From: Shouchella tritolerans
Lineage (GTDB): Bacteria > Bacillota > Bacilli > Bacillales > Bacillaceae_D
DNA length: 64,000 nucleotides
Assembly: GCF_025770735.1 (NCBI RefSeq)
Contig: NZ_JAODPB010000005.1
Location: forward strand, 310,001 to 374,000
Direction: 5' to 3'
Part shown: one piece after another, positions 46,935 to 54,941 of the stretch
How positions within the stretch are numbered: the stretch's first letter is position 1
How the letters are laid out: each line of letters starts with the position of its first letter
The notes under the pieces: model-generated
The model's input: only the letters and a program-made list of their open reading frames with translations
Told to the model about the DNA's origin: nothing
The model's database searches: none
Position numbers and translations under genes: made by a program

Positions 46935-47867
46935 ATGCGAGTAGTAGACAATATCGCTGACTTAATTGGACAGACGCCAATGGTCCGTTTAAACAAGCTG
47001 GCTGATGGTAAAGGCGCATCTGTCTATTTGAAATTAGAAATGAATAACCCGAGCGGCAGCGTGAAAGACCGTGCTGCCTTTTCAATGATTATTCAAGCAG
47101 AAAAGGATGGCCATCTGCAACCTGGTTCCACCATTATTGAGCCAACGAGTGGAAATACTGGTATTGGCCTGGCTATGAACGCTGCAGCTCGCGGCTATCG
47201 TGCTATTCTCGTTATGCCTGATACAATGAGCCAAGAACGGATCAATTTACTAAAAGCGTACGGTGCTGAAGTTGTGTTAACTGAAGGCGATAAAAAAATG
47301 CCTGGCGCAATCGAAAAAGCCAAAGAGCTTGCCGAAAGCATTCCTGGTTCTTTTATGCCAATGCAGTTTGAAAACGAAGCAAACCCTAATGCCCACCGCC
47401 GTACCACTGCCTTAGAAATAAAAAAAGACTTAGATGCAATTGGCGCTACACTTTCAGGATTTGTCGCAGCCTCTGGCACTGGCGGTACGATCACCGGCAC
47501 AGGGGAGGTGCTTAAGACCTATTACCCTGATGCTCTTATTCATGTAGTGGAGCCGGCTGGATCGCCTGTTTTGTCTGGTGGCAAGCCGGGCCCGCATAAG
47601 CTTGTTGGTACTAGCCCTGGGTTTGTACCGCCAATCCTAAATACAGCTATTTATGATCAAATTAGGCGGATCGAAGATGAAGATGCGTACAAGACAGCAA
47701 AAGATTTGGCACGGCTTGAAGGTATTCTTGTCGGCCCTTCTTCTGGAGCGGCTTGCTTTGCGGCACTGGAAATGGCCAAGACGCTTCACAAAGACGATCA
47801 CGTCGTTGCCATCGCATGCGATACCGGCGAGCGCTATTTGTCGACCGACCTGTATCAATCCGAATAG
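46935..47867 (+). CDS. ytkP: Cysteine synthase homologue (O-acetylserine sulfhydrylase), YtkP-like
   Basis: This 310-residue fold-type II PLP enzyme has the PLP lysine in NPSGSVKDRAAF (about Lys42), the phosphate loop GTGGTITGTGEVL and EPTSGNTGIGLAM. It may make cysteine from O-acetylserine; the B. subtilis neighbour at this locus is a CysK paralogue of unclear specificity. GAGGTGATTACTG precedes ATG 46935. Confidence 0.88.
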   Translation: MRVVDNIADLIGQTPMVRLNKLADGKGASVYLKLEMNNPSGSVKDRAAFSMIIQAEKDGHLQPGSTIIEPTSGNTGIGLAMNAAARGYRAILVMPDTMSQERINLLKAYGAEVVLTEGDKKMPGAIEKAKELAESIPGSFMPMQFENEANPNAHRRTTALEIKKDLDAIGATLSGFVAASGTGGTITGTGEVLKTYYPDALIHVVEPAGSPVLSGGKPGPHKLVGTSPGFVPPILNTAIYDQIRRIEDEDAYKTAKDLARLEGILVGPSSGAACFAALEMAKTLHKDDHVVAIACDTGERYLSTDLYQSE

Positions 47868-47964
47868 AGGATCATTATCAACTAGAGTGTTCACCAATTT
47901 CTTGAATTTAATCAGTAGATACAGCTGACTTGTGGTACACTTCATGTTGTTGCGCCTGCTTAGG

Positions 47965-48022
47965 ATAACCAAAAAGACTGCCCATAAGGTCATGTAACAG
48001 ACCTTATGGGACAGCCCCTCTT
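47965..48022 (+). terminator. Hairpin between ytkP and the AraC-type gene
   Basis: GCCCATAAGGTC and GACCTTATGGG arms around an 8-nt loop (about 47981-48013). It is long and convergent-gene located, without a clean T run. Confidence 0.5.
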
Positions 48023-48045
48023 CCTGAATCGCGTTTTTTCACAGA

Positions 48046-48924
48046 TTAGGCCAGACTTGTGATGACAGGTATCCAAATTTCACTTCGAAACGTTGGCGAG
48101 GACAAATCCTTGCTTTCATTCCATAGCATCTCTGGCCCTCTTGCCAACTCGTAGCTAGCAGAAGGAAACCACTCCGAGTAAATACGCCCCCAGACGTTCT
48201 GCAACGTATCTGGAAAGGGGCCGACCGCTTCAAATACAGCCCAAGTACTTTTTGAAACCTCCAACTTCGTCCAGTGCTCGGGGCACTCCTTGTTGGTTGC
48301 CACGCCGATATAGTGATCAAGCAATCCCTTTTCCTCCATGCGCTCCTCCGAAAAATTCACTGAGGCTTGAACCAGCCCCTGCGGTTCCATATTCGAAAGG
48401 GCTTTGAGCTGGGCGATATCTTCTGGTGTTAAGCTGCCCCACATGGATTCGATTTCCGAATTGACACCGTGAAATTGGATAGGCACCCTTTTTGTAATAC
48501 CGACGATTCGAAATGCTTCCTTCTCTACGATACGATAATGCATGACGCTTCCTCCCTGAATGGTTAATTGGAAAGTCATACGTGGATAAGCCTTTAAGGA
48601 ATGACCAATGGACTTTGCCAGTGAGGGTGACATCCCATGCAATGCTTGAAAGGCTCTGGAAAAGGCGTCCGCTGAGCTGTAGCCATACTTGACCGCCACA
48701 TCCATCACTCTTGAATCGCTAGTCTGAAGCTCAAATGCAGCCAGTGTCAGGCGTCTACGGCGGATGTACTCAGATAACGGAATCGCGGCAAGAAATGAAA
48801 ACATTCTGGAAAAATGATAGTCGGAACAACATGCTTGCCTAGCAGCCTCCTTCAAGTCAAGATCCTCAGCAAGATGATCTTCAATGTATTGCATAGCCCT
48901 GTTCAAATTCGCTAGCCAATCCAC
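48046..48924 (-). CDS. AraC-family regulator with GyrI-like effector domain
   Basis: This 292-residue protein has two AraC HTH motifs in the first 100 residues ([39 protein letters not shown]) and a GyrI-like/SOUL small-molecule domain (about 130-290), as in Rob/BmrR-type multidrug sensors. Codon choice is richer in G/C than in neighbours. ATG at 48924 with AGGGAGG upstream. Opens an accessory patch not found at this place in the B. subtilis order. Confidence 0.85.
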   Translation of the reverse strand: MDWLANLNRAMQYIEDHLAEDLDLKEAARQACCSDYHFSRMFSFLAAIPLSEYIRRRRLTLAAFELQTSDSRVMDVAVKYGYSSADAFSRAFQALHGMSPSLAKSIGHSLKAYPRMTFQLTIQGGSVMHYRIVEKEAFRIVGITKRVPIQFHGVNSEIESMWGSLTPEDIAQLKALSNMEPQGLVQASVNFSEERMEEKGLLDHYIGVATNKECPEHWTKLEVSKSTWAVFEAVGPFPDTLQNVWGRIYSEWFPSASYELARGPEMLWNESKDLSSPTFRSEIWIPVITSLA

Positions 48925-49127
48925 ATGAACAACCTCCCTTCAGGTACAGAATAACAAGGTTCTGAAGCAAACTTCCGACTTCTATTGCACCGTTTTGTAG
49001 GGGTGCCCGGAAACTTGCCGTTTATTTGTGGTCACCAATCGCTCCATTAACGAACTTAAAAAACTTATACTACACCCATATATCTTTCATTTGAGCCTCC
49101 CCACTAACCCGAAATGAGGAGCATTCT

Positions 49128-49728
49128 ATGCTGCAACGAAGAAAACGGGGAAATGAAGGACTTGAAGTGTCTGCCATCGGGCTCGGCACAATGAGGATGC
49201 CTGACAACGATGAATCGGTGCGGACGATTCAGGGAGTGGAGTACTCGATATCGGCGTGACGATGTTTGATACGGCTGACCTGTACGGGACCGATTCCAGC
49301 TTGGGCGGTTTGGCGAAAATGAGCCTTGTTGGTCCCTTAAAGTCCAGCGCAATGAGGCCGTTAGTGCAAGCAAATTCGGACTCACGCATGGACAAGGCCT
49401 TAAAGGAGATCCCGCCTACATTAAGAAATCGGTGGATGCCAGCCTCTACAGCCTGGGGCTGGATTACATTGGTCTCTATTATTAGCATCGCCCCGACCCC
49501 AATACTCCCATCGAAGAAACGGCCGGCACTTATGGCTGACCTCGTCTAGCCTAACTTCTGGCACAAGGCGAGCAGCTCGTGTCGATTCCGGGAACTAAAC
49601 GATTGAACCGAGTACAAGAGAACTTTGGCGTGCTGAAAGTGAAGGGAACGGCTGACGATCTGGCAGAGATGGAACGCATATCTCCTAAGGGCGTGGCCGC
49701 AGGCGGCCGCTTCGGTGCCTTCTCATAA
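49128..49728 (+). pseudogene. Aldo/keto reductase, degraded
   Basis: The start MLQRRKRGNEGLEVSAIGLGT is an aldo/keto reductase N-terminus. A frameshift near 49238 precedes IGVTMFDTADLYGT; another near 49305 leads to FGENE. The Lys region KSVDASLYSLGLDYIGLYY is followed by TAG where Gln is expected before HRPDP, and frame disturbances continue. A large internal deletion joins the middle to the C-terminal LVSIPGTKRLNRVQENFGVL and a final AGGRFGAFS. No functional product is possible. Confidence 0.85.
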
Positions 49729-49805
49729 AGCTCTTTTTAATAGTAGATAGCAGCGTACGGGTGATCCTCCGTGCGGCTTAACAAGGAAAGAAGCAAAAAT
49801 TGCCG

Positions 49806-50372
49806 CTATTGATGCCGCGCTTGCCGATCTTCCCGCAAAATAGAGTAGACGGCAATGTCGATGAACCGGCCTTTTTCGAATTCATGCTGCCGAAGCTTGC
49901 CTTCGTACTGGAAGCCAAGCTTGATGAGCAGATGGCCCGAGGCTACGTTGTCCGGAATAATTTTGGCTTCGATCCGGTTGATGCCAAGATCGCGGAAACC
50001 GAAATCGATCACCGCTTCGGCAACTTCAGTCATGATGCCTTGCCCCCAATAACGCTTTGCTAGGTCGTACCCAAGCTCGATGCGCCGGTGCTCTGGCTCA
50101 TAGTTTAAGTATCCGCATGTGCCGATAACGGTGCCGGACGACGGATCCTCAATGCCCCATCTGATTCCGGTTCCTTCGGCGAAAATGTTTGTGCACCATT
50201 CGACAGCCCCCATGCCGTCTTCGATGGTAACGTACGGTTCAAGCGGTGTGTATCGCACGACCTCCTCGTCCGCATACAGCGCCGTCATGTCGCCGGCGTC
50301 GCTGCGCTCAATCGGCCGCAGCACGAAGCGGGCGGTCGTTATTGTGGGCATCTCAGTTAACGGAAATGACAT
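49806..50372 (-). CDS. GNAT N-acetyltransferase, RimJ/RimL type
   Basis: This 188-residue protein starts with TARFVLRPIERSDAGDM, typical of RimJ/L-like GNATs. The acetyl-CoA motif is AKRYWGQGIMTEVAEAVI and a LLIKLGFQYEGKLRQHEF end is present. Targets may be an amino group of a protein or small molecule. High G/C content and location in the accessory patch suggest transfer. Confidence 0.85.
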   Translation of the reverse strand: MSFPLTEMPTITTARFVLRPIERSDAGDMTALYADEEVVRYTPLEPYVTIEDGMGAVEWCTNIFAEGTGIRWGIEDPSSGTVIGTCGYLNYEPEHRRIELGYDLAKRYWGQGIMTEVAEAVIDFGFRDLGINRIEAKIIPDNVASGHLLIKLGFQYEGKLRQHEFEKGRFIDIAVYSILREDRQARHQ

Positions 50373-50528
50373 TTCTTTACTCCTCCTCCAAAACGATGCT
50401 CGTTCTTATAACGAGCCCCTCTCCCGATGATATATTTAAGGCTTTGCAAAGCTGAACAACTTATTGTTGGTGCAAATGGAAGTCACGTATGTCAGCCCAG
50501 AACTTGTCGTTATAAAAGGGAGAGCTCC

Positions 50529-50969
50529 CTATTTCTTATTCTCACTGTTTATATTCACTAGCATGTCAGGCGCGTTTTTTTCGTAGTGTGCCAACCGTTC
50601 GGCAAGTGTACCAGTATGGACTTCTAACAAATGGCCATCAGGATCGCGGAAATAAATGGATTTCCCTTCCGTCTCCACTTGCCGATCCCTTCCAGGGAGA
50701 ATATGGGCTCCTGCTTCCAGTAAACGAGCATAAAAAGCGTCTAGCGCCGACTCCTCAATCGAGAAAGCAATATGAGTATACGACTGCTTGATTTCACTTC
50801 TATCAATGTCTTGTTGCAAGTTAAGTGCAAGCCAAATGCCGCCAATGGTAAAATAGGCTGTTTTTTCTCCTAAGACAAGAGGCTCTTCCATAAAGACATG
50901 TTTATAAAAAGAAACCGCTTTATCCATGTTGCTTACTGAAAATGTCATGTGGTTAATCCCGTTTACCAT
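50529..50969 (-). CDS. fosB: Metallothiol transferase FosB (fosfomycin inactivation)
   Basis: This 146-residue vicinal-oxygen-chelate enzyme opens the fosfomycin epoxide with bacillithiol or cysteine. Metal ligands expected at His of GINHMTF, His of YTHIAF and Glu of HLLEVHTG; GGIWLALN and KSIYFRDPDGH are close to the B. subtilis FosB sequence. Start ATG 50969 (MVNGINH) with AAGGGGA; the ATG at 50987 lies upstream without SD. Confidence 0.9.
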   Translation of the reverse strand: MVNGINHMTFSVSNMDKAVSFYKHVFMEEPLVLGEKTAYFTIGGIWLALNLQQDIDRSEIKQSYTHIAFSIEESALDAFYARLLEAGAHILPGRDRQVETEGKSIYFRDPDGHLLEVHTGTLAERLAHYEKNAPDMLVNINSENKK

Positions 50970-51024
50970 AAAATTTCCCCTTTTCACTTTGTAAATGTTC
51001 GGGTTTTACACTTTTTTCATCGTC

Positions 51025-51037
51025 TTTACAGTGTAAA
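51025..51037. promoter_or_regulatory. Palindrome between fosB and ytzE
   Basis: TTTACA-g-TGTAAA is perfectly symmetric and sits about 56 bp before fosB, with related half-sites TTTACAC (51005) and GTAAATG (50991). Likely an operator; the binding protein is unknown (TACA/TGTA arms resemble BlaI/MecI-type sites). Confidence 0.4.
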
Positions 51038-51075
51038 TGTCCAAGAATTTACATGATTTCTTCTTTGCGCTTTTG

Positions 51076-51261
51076 CTTGTTTTCGTGTACACTAGAAGTA
51101 TCCCAAATTGCAACTACATTTGCAAACGGGAAGATGCACGAAAACATAGGACCATCGCCTCACCTGACGCCCCTATGCGACGAATCTCGGTTCTGCCAGA
51201 CGCGCTCATGCATAGGATAGCTATAAGGTATAGGAGACGAAGACGAAGAAGGAGTGGTTTT
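51076..51261 (+). promoter_or_regulatory. ytzE promoter and leader
   Basis: TTGCGC, 17-bp spacer, TACACT (about 51065-51093) would start a leader of about 160 nt. The leader contains the distal inverted repeat CCTATGC/GCATAGG (about 51172-51221) and ends with GAAGGAG before a TTG start. Confidence 0.4.
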
Positions 51262-51480
51262 TTGCAAACTTCAACTGATCGTATGCTGACTCGAATTAAG
51301 TCCATCTACTTGTACATCAAACAGAAGGGAACTGTCACGACGAATGAATTAGTTGAAGAGTTCGGCATCACACAGCGTACTGTGCAGCGAGATTTAAATG
51401 TATTGGAGTACAATAATTTAGTCACAAGTTCTGCCAGGGGTAAATGGAAAGCAACTAGTAAAAAAACAAAAGTGTCATAA
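51262..51480 (+). CDS. ytzE: DeoR-type HTH regulator YtzE
   Basis: This 72-residue protein is essentially one winged helix (VTTNELVEEFGITQRTVQRDL) without the sugar-phosphate-binding domain of full DeoR proteins. Start is TTG at 51262 with GAAGGAG 8 bp upstream, giving the B. subtilis YtzE length and an aligned N-terminus (DRMLTRIKSIY). Confidence 0.85.
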   Translation: MQTSTDRMLTRIKSIYLYIKQKGTVTTNELVEEFGITQRTVQRDLNVLEYNNLVTSSARGKWKATSKKTKVS

Positions 51481-51488
51481 TATGAGGG

Positions 51489-51529
51489 AAAAAGCCTTTG
51501 AAACCGTGATTTCAAAGGCTTTTCTTTTT
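51489..51529. terminator. Bidirectional terminator between ytzE and the pseudouridine synthase
   Basis: AAAGCCTTTGAAA-N6-TTTCAAAGGCTTT with A and T runs. Confidence 0.88.
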
Positions 51530-52243
51530 GCTATATGGGGTTTTTGCCAGCTGTATTTCTGCTGGTGTTAGCTCACGATAACCGCCTTTTGGCAAGCTTG
51601 CGTCAAGCAACAAACTGCCAATCCGTACTCGTTCCAGTCTAATGACTTTTTTACCAACTGCTGCAAACATGCGTTTCACTTGGTGGTATTTCCCTTCTGT
51701 CAGTTCTAGGGATATCGCAGACACAGGACCTGATTCTTCAATTCCTAGGTGCGCCGGCTTTGTACAGTAGCCGTCATCAAGAACGACACCGTTTTTGAAC
51801 GCTTCGACGTCTGCCTGTGTCACTCTTCCTTCAACTAGAGCGCGATACTCTTTGGCAACATGTTTTTTCGGCGCCATTAGCTCATGGCAAAAGGCCCCGT
51901 CTGTCGTTAATAACAACAATCCGGTTGTATCTTTATCTAACCTTCCGACCGCAAAAGGCCTCATATGACCCCATTCATTTTTCACTAAATCGAGAACCGT
52001 TGGCTCCCTCGCATCTTCTGTCGCTGTCACGACGCCTGCTGGTTTGTAGAGCATTAAATAAAGTTCAGCTTGGTAGCAGACAGGGTTGCCATCATAGCAA
52101 ACAGATTGCCGCTCTGGCTGCACGTGCTGCTTCCCATCTTTGACAACAACACCGTCAACTTCGACCACCCCTTGTTTGAGTGCTTTTTTCACTTCATTCC
52201 TCGTGCCATAACCGGCATTGGCCAGCATTTTATCAAGCCTCAT
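51512..52243 (-). CDS. rRNA small-subunit pseudouridine synthase, RsuA type
   Basis: This 243-residue protein has an N-terminal S4 domain (LDKMLANAGYGTRNEVKKAL) and a RsuA-family catalytic domain with active-site Asp in GRLDKDTTGLLLLT. The likely product is a pseudouridine in 16S rRNA. ATG at 52243. Confidence 0.9.
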   Translation of the reverse strand: MRLDKMLANAGYGTRNEVKKALKQGVVEVDGVVVKDGKQHVQPERQSVCYDGNPVCYQAELYLMLYKPAGVVTATEDAREPTVLDLVKNEWGHMRPFAVGRLDKDTTGLLLLTTDGAFCHELMAPKKHVAKEYRALVEGRVTQADVEAFKNGVVLDDGYCTKPAHLGIEESGPVSAISLELTEGKYHQVKRMFAAVGKKVIRLERVRIGSLLLDASLPKGGYRELTPAEIQLAKTPYSKKKSL

Positions 52244-52266
52244 TGAAAAAGCCCCCTCACTTTAAG

Positions 52267-52297
52267 AAAAAGCTGAAACGACGTGGTTTCAGCTAAA
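52267..52297 (-). terminator. Terminator whose stem contains the stop codon of the upstream SEDS gene
   Basis: Minus strand AGCTGAAAC-cacgtc-GTTTCAGCT followed by TTTTTC. AGC is the last sense codon and TGA the stop of the 52289-53449 gene. Confidence 0.78.
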
Positions 52298-53449
52298 TGT
52301 GTCTTCACTTGTAAACATGTAATTTTTCGTACGATAATGGACATTTAGAACGATGCCAACGGCCATCATATTGGTCAGCAATGCACTTCCGCCATAGCTA
52401 ATGAATGGCAAGGCAAGTCCCGTAATCGGCATAAGGCCAATCGTCATGGCAATGTTTTGAAACACTTGAAAAACGAGCAAGCCAACAACGCCCGCTACTA
52501 AATAAGAACCATAGAGGTTGTTGCATGTCAGCGAAATCATAATCATGCGGTAAAACAACAAAAAGTAAATAACAAGCAAAACCATTGCCCCTAAAAAGCC
52601 GAATTCCTCGCCAATTACCGTAAACACAAAGTCCGTATGAATCTCAGGAATCACATCGCTTTGCGTCTGCATGCCTTCCATAAAACCAGCGCCAAACAAT
52701 TGGCCTGAACCAATCCCAAGAATCGCCTGGTTTAATTGATAGCCAATCCCACTCGTGTCGCTGTCTGGATCAAGCCAGCCATAAATCCGGTCAAGCTGGT
52801 GAGGCTCAATCAAATATTCGCTAAAAAACTCAAAATGAGCTTCATGCATGTACACGAGAAAGGTAACACCTACAATCGCTATTCCAACAAGCGACAGCAA
52901 AATCCGCCAACGTATGCCTGACATTAACAACATCGTCGCAATTACGGAACCAATTACGAGCGCTGTTCCGAGGTCAGGTTGTTTTAGAATAAGGAGAAAC
53001 GGCGGTAGGCTGACGAGCAATATTTTTCCAAGCACGACCATATCTTCTTTGAAAGTCCGCTTTTGCTTATCCTTTGTCAGCTTGTATAATAAATGGGCAA
53101 GTGCCAATATAAGGAAAATCTTCATAAACTCGGATGGTTGAATACCAAAAATCCAGCGTTGGGCGCCGTTCCGTTCGACTCCAAAAAACTCGACGGCCAA
53201 AAGCAAAACCATCCCTATTGCATAAACAGGAATGGAGAAGTTTCGAAACAAGTCAAAGTCAACCAACATCACGGCGACAATAACGACCGCACCAATACCG
53301 TACCATATTAATTGTCTAACGACGAAATAAGTGGGGTCATCGGAAAAATACTGCCCCGCTCCGCTGTAAATTGCTACTAAGCTGACGCACATAAGCAAAA
53401 ACAGCAGAAACAACAGCGTATAATCAATCCCCGTATGTTTTCGTTCCAT
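52289..53449 (-). CDS. SEDS-family peptidoglycan polymerase (RodA/FtsW/SpoVE) 1
   Basis: This 386-residue, ten-membrane-segment SEDS glycosyltransferase polymerises lipid II with a cognate class B PBP. QPSEFMKIFLILALAHLL, KQPDLGTALV (catalytic Asp region) and the end GLALPFISYGGSALLTNM are diagnostic. The transcription terminator overlaps its stop codon. It follows a second SEDS gene by 13 bp. RodA-like by general features, but the subtype is uncertain. Confidence 0.88.
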   Translation of the reverse strand: MERKHTGIDYTLLFLLFLLMCVSLVAIYSGAGQYFSDDPTYFVVRQLIWYGIGAVVIVAVMLVDFDLFRNFSIPVYAIGMVLLLAVEFFGVERNGAQRWIFGIQPSEFMKIFLILALAHLLYKLTKDKQKRTFKEDMVVLGKILLVSLPPFLLILKQPDLGTALVIGSVIATMLLMSGIRWRILLSLVGIAIVGVTFLVYMHEAHFEFFSEYLIEPHQLDRIYGWLDPDSDTSGIGYQLNQAILGIGSGQLFGAGFMEGMQTQSDVIPEIHTDFVFTVIGEEFGFLGAMVLLVIYFLLFYRMIMISLTCNNLYGSYLVAGVVGLLVFQVFQNIAMTIGLMPITGLALPFISYGGSALLTNMMAVGIVLNVHYRTKNYMFTSEDTFS

Positions 53450-53462
53450 TGATAGCCTCCAT

Positions 53463-54605
53463 CTATGCTGATAGCGATTCGCCTGAAGCTTGTTTGCGCG
53501 CTTGTCTCATGTTTGTTTGATGGATGTTCGCCAAAATCGCGATCGCCACAAGAGTAATGAGCAACGATGTCCCCCCGTATGATACAAGAGGCAATGTGAT
53601 GCCTGTAATCGGAAGCATGCCGGAGACAGCTCCGACATTAAAAACAATTTGGATCGCAAGCTGAAACACAATTCCAAAGGCAAGCAAGCTGCCAAACGGA
53701 TTTTTGCATTTGGCGCCAATCGATATCCCGCGAAACAAAATGATTGCATAACAGCCAAATATAAACACAAGACCAAGTAGCCCCAACTCTTCAGAAATGA
53801 CCGCTAAAATAAAATCGGTATGTCCTTCTGGAAGCATCCGCATTTTTTGCAGGCTTTGCCCTAGCCCAAGGCCGGTAACGCCGCCATTTGAAATGGCCAA
53901 ATAGCCGTTAATAAGCTGAAAGCCGCTGTCATCCGGGCTTGCAAACGGATTGACAAAAGACGTAAGGCGCTCAAGCCGATACGGTTCAAAAACCGCTAGC
54001 GCAGCAAATACCGTAGCGCCCACTAACCCAAGGCCAAATAAATGCTTCCATCTTGCTCCTGATACGAACACCATAAGAATAGCTGTCATCAATATCGACG
54101 TGCCTGTCCCAAGGTCAGGTTGGCGCATAATGAGGGCAAACGCAACGCCGACAATAATAAGCGGCGGCAAAATGCCCCTGACAAAGTCATTGATATAGGC
54201 TTGTTTTTGCGAGTACACTTGGGCAAGATAAATCGCCATTCCGATTTTAACAAACTCCGAAGGCTGCAAATTCATTGGTCCGATGCGAATCCACCGTGTC
54301 GCACCGACTTCACTACCTCCACCGATCACTAATACAAGCACAAGCAAACAGAGCGCTATGACCACAATGGCAGGCGTTAATTTTTTATAATGTCGGTATT
54401 GAAAATGCATCACAAACAAAAACACTGCCATGGCAAGGACAAGCCAAACCGCTTGTCTCGTTACATAGTAATATGGATTCGGCGTTTCCAAAAAATAACC
54501 TTCCACATAACTAGCGCTGTATACCATTAACAAGCCAAACAATGTCAGTGCAACAGTTGCTCCAATCAATACCCAATCATTGTCTTTGCGAAAGGAATAG
54601 TTCAC
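53463..54605 (-). CDS. SEDS-family peptidoglycan polymerase (FtsW/SpoVE-like) 2
   Basis: This 380-residue SEDS protein has LQPSEFVKIGMAIYLAQ, RQPDLGTGTSILMTA and ITGITLPLVSYGGTSLL motifs. Tandem SEDS genes with no PBP partner in the cluster are noteworthy; the FNVGAVSGMLPITG segment is close to FtsW/SpoVE. ATG at 54605 with AGGAGGAC upstream. Confidence 0.88.
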   Translation of the reverse strand: MNYSFRKDNDWVLIGATVALTLFGLLMVYSASYVEGYFLETPNPYYYVTRQAVWLVLAMAVFLFVMHFQYRHYKKLTPAIVVIALCLLVLVLVIGGGSEVGATRWIRIGPMNLQPSEFVKIGMAIYLAQVYSQKQAYINDFVRGILPPLIIVGVAFALIMRQPDLGTGTSILMTAILMVFVSGARWKHLFGLGLVGATVFAALAVFEPYRLERLTSFVNPFASPDDSGFQLINGYLAISNGGVTGLGLGQSLQKMRMLPEGHTDFILAVISEELGLLGLVFIFGCYAIILFRGISIGAKCKNPFGSLLAFGIVFQLAIQIVFNVGAVSGMLPITGITLPLVSYGGTSLLITLVAIAILANIHQTNMRQARKQASGESLSA

Positions 54606-54941
54606 TTTAGTCCTCCTATGGGCCTTTTAAACGTGGCAGCGGCCCGCGCAAAAGCTTACGCTGAAGGCATGAGTCAAACCGCCCATTAAATCGGAATAAA
54701 CTTGCTTCATTATATCAAAGCTTGTCCCCATGAAAAAGAGGGTTTTCTTATAAACAAATGTCGAAAATCATCTAGTTTATGGGAAAGTTGCGGAACAAGT
54801 CCTGCTCCTTGCCGATAAACAAGCTTTGCCGCTGCTTTGGTCAGCCAAGACTAAATTGAAACAGATCCATTTAATCTGTAAAAAAGCAGTTGTCTTTTTC
54901 CACAGTCACTGCTTTTTTATATGATTGCACAACTAGCTCCT
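54606..54941. other. 336-bp intergenic region between SEDS gene 2 and ytgP
   Basis: It carries a terminator-like AAAAAGCAGT (54881-54890) / ACTGCTTTTTT (54908-54918) pair serving ytgP, and an inverted TTATAAAC/GTTTATGG near 54750-54783. No gene seen. Confidence 0.5.

Noticed and set aside
49256-49549. A 97-codon ORF as a real gene
   Set aside because: It is a mixture of frames of the degraded aldo/keto reductase; only its first third matches the family, the rest is out-of-frame translation.
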